NCBI GenBank assembly: GCA_024401365.1
Contig: JAKSLE010000027.1
Span: 1 to 33,792 of the forward strand
Direction: 5' to 3'
Source of the DNA: Bacteroidales bacterium
GTDB taxonomy: Bacteria > Bacteroidota > Bacteroidia > Bacteroidales > Marinilabiliaceae
DNA length: 33,792 nt
Part shown: in pieces, positions 29,142 through 33,792 of the stretch
Position numbering within the stretch: the first letter of the stretch is position 1
Layout of the letters: every line of letters begins with the position of its first letter
Made by a program: the position numbers and the translations under genes
The notes under the pieces: model-generated
Databases searched by the model: none
What the model was told of the DNA's origin: nothing
What the model saw: the letters and a program-made list of their open reading frames with translations, nothing else

Positions 29142-31313
29142 TCACTCGTCACAGATATTTACCGTCGTTGTGCCAGTCACCTTAGCCTTATCAGGGTGAC
29201 CATCTTCACCTTTGCCAGCACCATATACATTGCCGAGGATGATGCCGCCGAGGATAGTCACATTTGTGTTACCCTCTACAGCACCCATAGCTCCACCGCC
29301 GTAGATATTACCTTTGTAAGTCCAGTCAAGATTAGGAGTATCGAAATCATCAGGCCTCCTTGGGTCAATGACAACATTTGTCGTGCCATAGACTTTAGCT
29401 ACATCAGCAAATTCTGTTGCTTTACAAGTGTATGTTTTTTGTGTTGCACCGTTCCAAACACTTTGAGAACCTTCAGACTGAGAATCTAAACCTTTACCAC
29501 CGCCATAGATGCCGCCGCTGATGTTGCCACCATAGATATTCACATGCGTATCACCATATACAGAAGCCACAGTACTAAAGCCAGTCCTTTGAGCGTCTGT
29601 TGTTGAAGCATTGAAGTAATTGGATGCTCCCATACCGCCGCCATAAACACCGCCTGTGATAGTACCACCGTAGATGTTCACTCTCGCCTCTCCCCAGAAG
29701 GAACCTGCACCTGCGATAGCACGTTCAGCTGGCATCTCAGGAGAGAAACCATAACCACCACCAAATACGCCACCATTGACTATGCCTCCATGGATATTTA
29801 TCTCCGTAACAGTCTTGCTCAGGTCTATTGTTTCGGGTGTTCCATGAAGGGTGGTTGTGAATGTTGGCATTGACTTAGTACCGGTCTCATCGTATGGCTG
29901 ATATCTGATACCCATAAAAGGATAGTTCTTATAATCATTTCCGCTATCCAAATAGGGAACAAACTGATCAGTAGTATGGTATGCACCATCTGGGCTCTTC
30001 AACCCTGTGATACCACCTGCAGTAGCAAATATACCAGATTCAATCTTTCCACCATGCATATTCAGCGTGCTCTTTCCATAAAAGGCGGCATTGGAAGTTC
30101 CTTTTGTATCCTTATTATCCGTATAACGTCCGAAACATGTAGCAAAATAACGATAGATAGTCACATCTTCATTCTTAGCAGGGTTGATATTAACCTCCGT
30201 ACGACCAAAGAAAGATGAGTTAGAAATACCCACCGTAGCTGTTGCCGTATGAGAGTTTCCCTGCATGGCAGCAACAAGGGTACCAATCGTACCACGCTTG
30301 ATGTTAAATTGCACATCACTATACACCATACCTTGCGTCATTCCGGCGCAAAGGTAGGCAATATCATACACATCATTACGGGTATTCCAAGCGCCTGTGG
30401 ATGTATTCGGATCAATATCTACATTCACAACGCAAAGGAATGGGGAGCTTGGACGTCCCATCACATATCGTTTCTTAACAGCATCAGCATCTACACCGGT
30501 AAGACGGTTTGTCAATATACGACCAAATTTACCGGATTTAATGGTTAGTGTTACCGGTTTCGTTTGAGTAGGTAGACCACCGGTGGCAGAAGATGTACTG
30601 AAACTGTACGTACTAGCAAACAAGAATACCTGAAAATCCGGGGCCTTTCGAGTAGAACCATCCACACGTAGTGCACCATTCTCTGCAGTAAGACTGGCGC
30701 TTACATCATTCATCACGCATCCTACATCAAACATGCAGTCATGCAGAAACATTGACAAAAAGCCATTAGTGGCTCCAAAACGGACATATTTGAACTTAGT
30801 GTCAGCTCCGATGCGAGTGGTTCCACTTGTTAGAGTACTACTATAATTCGATGAATTGAGATACACTCTTCCCCAAGAACTTATCTTGCTTGAAGCAGTA
30901 TTCTCTGCCGTCCACGGCCAAACACCTGTGATGGTGACAGGAATACCATTGGTACCATTTCCTTTGGCAATGGTTTCGTCTATAAAGAGGTTGCCTGATC
31001 CCTGTGCATTACGAACCACAATAATATTGCTATCCCATGCGGCATCGCGGTCGGAATCGGTGGTGCCGGTGTAATTAGGGAGCAGTTTATAAGCTTGAGC
31101 CCATGACCTTACTGCATTGGCCTCAGACGAACCATCTTTCGAGTCGTTACCCTCGCCAAGTTTCAGGTACACCACATTATATGTCTCTTTCACACCATCG
31201 CCATCGTAATCGTATTCTTCGGTATGCGTCTGCGCCCACACGCACCCCCCTCCCATCACCATCATGATGAGCATCATCAATATTCGGGACATGCATGTAT
31301 TCTGTTTGATCAT
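29142..31313 (-). CDS. Secreted protein with short YGGG array, no sorting domain (gene D)
   Basis: 723 residues. A signal peptide ends at VWA|Q (residue 27). The mature start (THTEEYDYDGDGVKETYN) leads into a beta-rich domain with repeated SGKFGRI/RGTIGTL/GGKIESG turns. Residues about 505-723 hold five clear YGGG-type turns, and the protein stops within this array (AKVTGTTTVNICDE). Residues 49-723 are homologous to the last roughly 670 residues of gene B. There is no T9SS-like C-terminal domain, so it would reach only the periplasm unless it travels or assembles with its neighbour. Gene C begins 20 bp downstream and resumes the same repeat, so co-transcription and joint function are likely. 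The ATG at 31313 is followed by a second one (residue 8) that gives a more compact signal peptide. Function is not known. Confidence 0.93.
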   Translation of the reverse strand: MIKQNTCMSRILMMLIMMVMGGGCVWAQTHTEEYDYDGDGVKETYNVVYLKLGEGNDSKDGSSEANAVRSWAQAYKLLPNYTGTTDSDRDAAWDSNIIVVRNAQGSGNLFIDETIAKGNGTNGIPVTITGVWPWTAENTASSKISSWGRVYLNSSNYSSTLTSGTTRIGADTKFKYVRFGATNGFLSMFLHDCMFDVGCVMNDVSASLTAENGALRVDGSTRKAPDFQVFLFASTYSFSTSSATGGLPTQTKPVTLTIKSGKFGRILTNRLTGVDADAVKKRYVMGRPSSPFLCVVNVDIDPNTSTGAWNTRNDVYDIAYLCAGMTQGMVYSDVQFNIKRGTIGTLVAAMQGNSHTATATVGISNSSFFGRTEVNINPAKNEDVTIYRYFATCFGRYTDNKDTKGTSNAAFYGKSTLNMHGGKIESGIFATAGGITGLKSPDGAYHTTDQFVPYLDSGNDYKNYPFMGIRYQPYDETGTKSMPTFTTTLHGTPETIDLSKTVTEINIHGGIVNGGVFGGGYGFSPEMPAERAIAGAGSFWGEARVNIYGGTITGGVYGGGMGASNYFNASTTDAQRTGFSTVASVYGDTHVNIYGGNISGGIYGGGKGLDSQSEGSQSVWNGATQKTYTCKATEFADVAKVYGTTNVVIDPRRPDDFDTPNLDWTYKGNIYGGGAMGAVEGNTNVTILGGIILGNVYGAGKGEDGHPDKAKVTGTTTVNICDE

Positions 31314-31460
31314 ATTCTGAATATGTTTATCAGATTGTTCTTGATTTTGACATTATAAATTTGCGGATGTCTTCCTCTGTAGGAAGCTGAAGCATAGGAC
31401 TCCCCCATTTTCAAAGGTTGCAATTCGGCGGACACTGTGTACCGAATTTGATTTTCGCCT
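31314..31460 (-). other. Leader region upstream of gene D, no firm promoter
   Basis: 147 bp lie between the 67-residue gene and gene D. No good TTTG/TAnnTTTG pair was found; a TTTATAATG stretch about 50 bp before the ATG is only E. coli-like. A short hairpin, CTTCCTACAGAGGAAG on the minus strand, is present at about 31371-31386. Genes D to A may be transcribed from here or from the promoter at 32045. Confidence 0.4.
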
Positions 31461-31504
31461 GATTAATTAATCTCTCGCTTCAAATAAGAATATGCCAGAA
31501 GAGG
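31461..31504. repeat. 44-bp direct repeat, right copy
   Basis: This is the intact source-like copy, covering the last 13 codons and stop of the 67-residue gene and the palindrome GATTAATTAATC. Its partner at 18809-18852 differs at one base. Together the two copies bracket genes D and C, 12.65 kb apart in the same orientation. Confidence 0.9.
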
Positions 31505-31666
31505 GCTTTGTGTATAAAGTCCCGTACGCTCATCGTCTATGGCTTGAAATATCTTAGAATGATAGATTGTTTTCAAAGCCTGCTGTATGGTAATATTCTT
31601 GTCGCGCATCAAAGAAATTGTCATCTCACTGACAATCATGCGCACCAAATGTTGCTTTGTTGTCAT
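31463..31666 (-). CDS. Small uncharacterised protein, 67 aa
   Basis: A soluble, mostly helical small protein without signal peptide or membrane segment. The pattern SEMTISLMRDKNITIQQALK followed by IYHSKIF and TGLYTQSPLLAYSYLK resembles a recurring family of small Bacteroidetes proteins found next to DUF3791-type genes; this recognition is from memory and moderate. Its ATG overlaps the stop of a possible 29-residue ORF (ATGA at 31663-31666), which supports this start. Its 3' end is the part duplicated in the C-B gap. Function is unknown; a role in a small toxin-antitoxin-like locus is possible but not shown. Confidence 0.7.
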   Translation of the reverse strand: MTTKQHLVRMIVSEMTISLMRDKNITIQQALKTIYHSKIFQAIDDERTGLYTQSPLLAYSYLKREIN

Positions 31667-31752
31667 ACTCTTCTGAGATATTTAAGTGCTTCTTCTGTAC
31701 AGAAGCAATATTGGTTGTTTAATTTTTTATATTCAAGAGCTTTTGCTAGCAT
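31663..31752 (-). CDS. Possible 29-aa coupled ORF between the two small genes
   Basis: An ATG at 31752 opens a 29-codon frame (MLAKALEYKKLNNQYCFCTE, then EALKYLRRV) ending in TGA at 31663, which overlaps the next ATG as ATGA. The composition is protein-like and the coupling is tidy. The same frame also continues upstream, without another stop, to the TGA of the DUF3791-like gene. It could therefore be a separate micro-gene, the tail of a longer gene broken by that TGA, or chance. Confidence 0.4.
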   Translation of the reverse strand: MLAKALEYKKLNNQYCFCTEEALKYLRRV

Positions 31753-31773
31753 CTCAAGGGAAGTGAAATAGTT

Positions 31774-31992
31774 TCATTTTATCGTACCTCCATTCTTTGC
31801 AGCTATAGATTTCATATCGGCTACAGCTTCTTCAATAGACAATAGATGCTCAGCTTCGTAACATTCATCCAAAAAAGCAATTGCACCATGCTCATTCAGA
31901 TAGTTGTATGCATCAAGCAAAGGCATATTACTAGATACAGCGAACTCGCTGATGCAATAGTTGATATACTTTACTTTATTATCGATATCCAT
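31774..31992 (-). CDS. DUF3791-like small protein, 72 aa
   Basis: The sequence reads YINYCISEFAVSSN, then DAYNYLNEHGAIAFLDECYE, an AEHLLSIEEAVADM segment and a short basic tail. The layout (CI..., an aromatic-rich helix, G...FL...Y...H, an acidic DM/DI helix) matches my memory of DUF3791 proteins, which often pair with DUF3990 genes in Bacteroides. No DUF3990 partner is visible here. The length is usual for the family. It is cytoplasmic by appearance, and its function is unknown. The start at 31992 sits about 50 nt downstream of a good Bacteroidetes -7 box. Confidence 0.72.
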   Translation of the reverse strand: MDIDNKVKYINYCISEFAVSSNMPLLDAYNYLNEHGAIAFLDECYEAEHLLSIEEAVADMKSIAAKNGGTIK

Positions 31993-32018
31993 TTCTTTGT
32001 CTTTTTGTCCTTATTCTC

Positions 32019-32032
32019 GCGCGCAGACGCGC
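32019..32032 (-). promoter_or_regulatory. GC hairpin in the 5' leader of the DUF3791-like gene
   Basis: GCGCG and CGCGC are separated by a 4-nt loop in otherwise AT-rich leader DNA, between the putative promoter and the start codon at 31992. It could stabilise the leader or affect translation; no known riboswitch is recognised. Confidence 0.35.
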
Positions 32033-32044
32033 ATATATTGGGGT

Positions 32045-32052
32045 CAAATATA
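32045..32052 (-). promoter_or_regulatory. Bacteroidetes-type -7 box TATATTTG
   Basis: The minus strand reads TATATTTG, an exact match to the primary sigma factor TAnnTTTG consensus. It lies about 50 bp upstream of the DUF3791-like ATG in very AT-rich DNA. The -33 TTTG is weak: a TTTA about 20 bp upstream. It is the best promoter candidate in the window and could drive the small genes and possibly the giant-gene operon behind them. Confidence 0.5.
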
Positions 32053-32215
32053 AATTAAAAATTTATAAGTTGGTAAAAAAAAGAGAAAAAAAAATGACTT
32101 TTTTATTGGAAAAGGACGTTTCGGGAGTTTTTGGCAGGTCGTGCGAACAGTTTTGAACTGCTAAAGAATTTCCGGATGGGTCTCGCCGGACAGCGAAACC
32201 TACTACGGAAAACGG

Positions 32216-32246
32216 TGGTAGGCCCTACCAGATGTAGAGCCTACCA
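32216..32246 (-). terminator. Weak hairpin downstream of the AraC-type gene
   Basis: The stretch TGGTAGGCCCTACCA is a near-perfect palindrome, and a second CCTACCA arm follows, so alternative stems can form just after the stop at 32253. On the minus strand it is followed by CCGTTTTCC, a poor T-run. A terminator is plausible from position only. The rest of 32058-32252 shows no gene. Confidence 0.35.
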
Positions 32247-32252
32247 AGGTAT

Positions 32253-32684
32253 TCAGATGCGGGTCTTGACGGGGCGCTGCACCCCACGGCGATACCCGTT
32301 GCGGTATTCGAATGGCGTCAGTCGCAATTCGCGTTTCATGGCGTTGGCCAGGTGCTTGCCCTGGGTGTATCCGCACTTCTGGGCGATGACCTCAAAGTCA
32401 TCAGTGGTGGTGCGGAGGAGCTCCAGGGCTCGCATCATACGCCAGATCATCAGCAGTTCATCGATGCCCTTGCCCGTCAGCAGGCGGATGGCGCCACTGA
32501 GGTCGGAGCGACGCTCCTCCAGCTGCCTAGCCAAGGCCTTGGCTGTGATGCCCGGATTGCGCTGGATCAGGGGGATCATGTCCTTCAGGATGGGTGTCTC
32601 TACCGTGCCTGTGGAGGCCTGGATGTAGAGGGTTTCGACGGAGATTTTAGTGATCATAGATGTAAGCATATTCTTTGGCTGCAT
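32253..32684 (-). CDS. AraC-type helix-turn-helix protein, DNA-binding domain only
   Basis: The ORF of 143 residues (134 if begun at the third Met, 32657) consists almost entirely of an AraC/XylS DNA-binding domain. The first HTH is GITAKALARQLEERRSDLSG, followed by a linker helix LLMIWRMMRALELL. The second HTH is EVIAQKCGYTQGKHLANAMK, ending in the family signature LRLTPFEYR. No ligand-binding domain is present. The upstream amidase stop lies at 32647-32649, so the 32657 start gives an 11-nt overlap and coupling, while the 32684 start gives a longer overlap; the former is more natural. It probably regulates transcription, with targets unknown. Its placement just upstream of the small-gene and giant-gene operon makes local control possible but unproven. 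Confidence 0.8.
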   Translation of the reverse strand: MQPKNMLTSMITKISVETLYIQASTGTVETPILKDMIPLIQRNPGITAKALARQLEERRSDLSGAIRLLTGKGIDELLMIWRMMRALELLRTTTDDFEVIAQKCGYTQGKHLANAMKRELRLTPFEYRNGYRRGVQRPVKTRI

Positions 32685-33291
32685 CGTAACACGGACAGGC
32701 TTTCTTCACGCCGGGCAAGTCGCGGTGACCCAGGATCTTGGCCGATGGGAACAGATCGTGCAGGCAGGTCAGCAGATCGTGGAGGACGACAAGCTGCTCG
32801 GCGGTGCGGTTGTCTTCGTAAGCTGAGGCCCCCCTCTTATCCCCCCCAAGGGGTGGAGGATTGCCTCCCTCTTGCAATTTTTCCAGATCGTTCAGATTAC
32901 CGATGGGGATTTGTTCTGGTCCATCTCGGTGCCCACCCTCACTACACACGCCGATGCTGATGGTGTTGTAGCCCTTCACGTGGCAGCCCTTCATGGTGAT
33001 GGGGCGACAGTAGTAGAGGTGACCATCGCGGCGCACGTAGAAGTGGTATCCGGGCATATCGCCGAAGCCGGCGTTCTTGTGCGAGGAGATCAGGTTCTCG
33101 ATCGTGAAGTCCTGTGAGGGCCGGGTGTCTGAGCAATGCAGCACGATCAGATCAATCTTCCGGCACCCCTCGCGCCAGCCCGAACGCAGCAAGGAGAGCA
33201 GTTCCGACTTTGACAACAGTGCGGAGGACTTCGGTCCAAAAGTTACGCTTACAGGTCTTCTTACACTCTTCACAGCACTCTCCGTGCTCAA
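32647..33291 (-). CDS. N-acetylmuramoyl-L-alanine amidase (amidase_2 / T7 lysozyme-like)
   Basis: It cleaves the bond between N-acetylmuramic acid and L-alanine in peptidoglycan, by family knowledge. Visible core: KIDLIVLHCSDTR with the first zinc His at 52, GYHFYVRRDGHLYYCRPI, then GCHVKGYNTISIGVCSEGG, LGHRDL (His189) and ACPCYDA (Cys199, the expected third zinc ligand). The catalytic set looks complete. Two oddities stand out. First, relatives start right at the MRKIDLIV-like segment, whereas here that place reads CRKIDLIV. The only upstream ATG (33291) adds about 42 residues that overlap the 55-residue gene in another frame. A non-ATG start such as TTG at 33192 may be the true one. Second, about 25-30 extra residues rich in G and P (near 129-160) interrupt the loop before NRTAEQ. 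No signal peptide is visible. Confidence 0.85.
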   Translation of the reverse strand: MSTESAVKSVRRPVSVTFGPKSSALLSKSELLSLLRSGWREGCRKIDLIVLHCSDTRPSQDFTIENLISSHKNAGFGDMPGYHFYVRRDGHLYYCRPITMKGCHVKGYNTISIGVCSEGGHRDGPEQIPIGNLNDLEKLQEGGNPPPLGGDKRGASAYEDNRTAEQLVVLHDLLTCLHDLFPSAKILGHRDLPGVKKACPCYDAAKEYAYIYDH

Positions 33292-33319
33292 TACTGGGAG
33301 TCTCTTTGTTTTCTTCCAT
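33152..33319 (-). CDS. Smalltalk-like small membrane protein, 55 aa
   Basis: An ATG at 33319 opens a 55-codon frame ending in TGA at 33152. The N-terminal part is charged and Cys-rich (HGECCEECKKTC, Cys15, 16, 19 and 23). Then comes a basic-aromatic KRNFW and one hydrophobic helix, VLRTVVKVGTALLAAFGLA. Position directly before the amidase and the W..V...V...TA pattern recall the Bacteroidales smalltalk proteins, which sit between HU-like and amidase genes; those lack this Cys-rich head as far as I recall. Its 3' end runs into the amidase coding sequence, so translational coupling is likely. The function of the family is unknown. Confidence 0.65.
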   Translation of the reverse strand: MEENKETPSIEHGECCEECKKTCKRNFWTEVLRTVVKVGTALLAAFGLARGVPED

Positions 33320-33358
33320 AATCAATAAAAAGCTTAAGTTAATAATACGGATTCGCTA

Positions 33359-33427
33359 GCGCGGTGCTGAAATATTATAAATACACAAAATACGATAAAT
33401 ACTTTATTTCGCTGCGCGGTGCTGAAA
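33359..33427. repeat. Direct repeat GCGCGGTGCTGAAA, two copies 55 bp apart
   Basis: Identical 14-mers occupy 33359-33372 and 33414-33427, each preceded by an ATTCGCT-like sequence and followed by AT-rich A/T tracts. The second is followed by two ACTATAAAAACG units. They lie between the upstream gene tail (33698) and the small membrane protein (33319), so regulatory binding sites are possible. Confidence 0.7.
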
Positions 33428-33470
33428 AACTATAAAAACGGATAAAAACTATAAAAACGTATTTATTTTT

Positions 33471-33614
33471 GCGCTTTGCGCTATGAGGAAAAACAAGAAA
33501 AAACACTTATCAACATAAAAAAACATTATAATTGTTTTACAGGTATTTGTTATTATAATTGTTTTTACAGGTTTTTATTTGTTTTTATATGTTTTTCTCC
33601 ATAGCGCGAAGCGC
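33471..33614. repeat. 24-bp imperfect inverted repeat flanking an AT-rich core
   Basis: The left arm is 33471-33494 (GCGCTTTGCGCTATGAGGAA then AAAC). The right arm is 33591-33614, whose reverse complement reads GCGCTTCGCGCTATGGAGAA then AAAC, with three mismatches over 24 bp. The 96-bp interior is rich in GTTTTTAT-type tracts and shows no ORF of note. It resembles the ends of a small non-coding mobile or MITE-like unit, or a large cruciform, but no target-site duplication was identified. Confidence 0.6.
33525..33574. repeat. Two tandem copies of an ATTATAATTGTTTTACAGGT unit
   Basis: Copies begin at 33525 and 33552, a period of 27 bp, and differ by one T insertion and the 3' edge. They are followed by looser GTTTTTAT units up to 33596. 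The array lies wholly inside the larger inverted repeat. Confidence 0.65.
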
Positions 33615-33656
33615 ACCTTAGCACCAAACTAGCTTCGTTCAACTTTGGTAATCACT

Positions 33657-33682
33657 CCCCCTCCCTATATAACGGGAGGGGG
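33657..33682 (-). terminator. Perfect 9-bp GC-rich hairpin after the partial gene
   Basis: CCCCCTCCC and GGGAGGGGG flank an 8-nt TATATAAC loop, 16 bp beyond the stop of the partial gene at 33698. The stem is strong and well placed for termination, but no T-run follows on the minus strand, so it may act as an mRNA-end stabiliser instead. Confidence 0.55.
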
Positions 33683-33697
33683 TAAGGGGGTGGGTCT

Positions 33698-33792
33698 TTA
33701 CTTCCCGCTAGGGAATGGCACCGGACTGATGTTTGGCGTATCTTCCTCCTCTTCCTCGGTGTCGCTTACCTTACCGGCGCGAGAATTCAGAC
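33698..33792 (-). CDS. C-terminal tail of a truncated gene (possibly HU-like DNA-binding protein)
   Basis: The frame enters from the right edge and ends in TAA at 33698, giving 30 residues: LNSRAGKVSDTEEEEEDTPN then ISPVPFPSGK. The acidic, Pro-containing tail resembles the variable tails of HU-family proteins that precede smalltalk and amidase genes in Bacteroidales. The DNA-binding part lies outside the window, so the identity rests on context only. Confidence 0.45.
   Translation of the reverse strand, partial: LNSRAGKVSDTEEEEEDTPNISPVPFPSGK

Noticed and set aside
1-31313. Recurring CCACCATATACATTACC-like strings that could suggest a CRISPR array or iterons
   Set aside because: They are the complement of the codons for GNVYGGG, are degenerate and irregularly spaced, and stay in frame with the proteins.
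31314-31410. Short frames in the leader of gene D (GSPMLQLPTEEDIRKFIM and MGESYASASYRG)
   Set aside because: They are about 25-33 codons, overlap each other, and neither matches a known family or has a clear start context.
32352-32960. Plus-strand frame of 202 codons across the AraC-type and amidase genes
   Set aside because: It is antisense to two genes with clear family motifs and is explained by their higher GC content.

Overview
The window looks like a piece of a Bacteroidales chromosome, most likely Prevotella-like. The reasons are giant exported proteins ending in a type IX secretion (T9SS)-like C-terminal domain, signal peptides that all end in A|Q, a Bacteroidetes-type TAnnTTTG promoter box, and a small-protein/amidase cluster typical of this order. 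Nearly all real genes lie on the minus strand. No rRNA, tRNA, CRISPR array, transposase or integrase was seen.

Layout, in transcription order (right to left). At 33.8-32.2 kb there is the tail of an acidic-ended protein (perhaps HU-like), a 55-residue smalltalk-like membrane peptide, an N-acetylmuramoyl-L-alanine amidase and a minimal AraC-type DNA-binding protein. These are separated by a 378-bp AT-rich region full of direct and inverted repeats. At 32.1-31.4 kb there is a cluster of tiny genes: a DUF3791-like 72-residue protein, a possible 29-residue ORF, and a 67-residue protein.

From 31.3 kb to the left edge, four huge genes run head to tail: D (723 aa), C (3419 aa), B (2808 aa) and A (at least 3446 aa; its last few codons lie off the window). 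They form two paralogous two-gene modules, D-C and B-A. The first partner (D or B) has a signal peptide, ends inside an array of YGGG repeats, and has no sorting domain. The second partner (C or A) has its own signal peptide, restarts the same array at once, and ends in an acidic linker plus the T9SS-like domain. D and C are 20 bp apart; B and A overlap by ATGA. B carries about 2100 extra N-terminal residues built from GLUG-type repeats.

The C-B gap contains a 44-bp near-perfect copy of the 3' end of the 67-residue gene that sits upstream of D. The D-C module is therefore flanked by direct repeats, which looks like a duplication or insertion scar. The most unusual content is this duplicated pair of split, giant, probably beta-solenoid surface proteins. 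Their biochemical role is not known; adhesion or matrix formation is only an inference.
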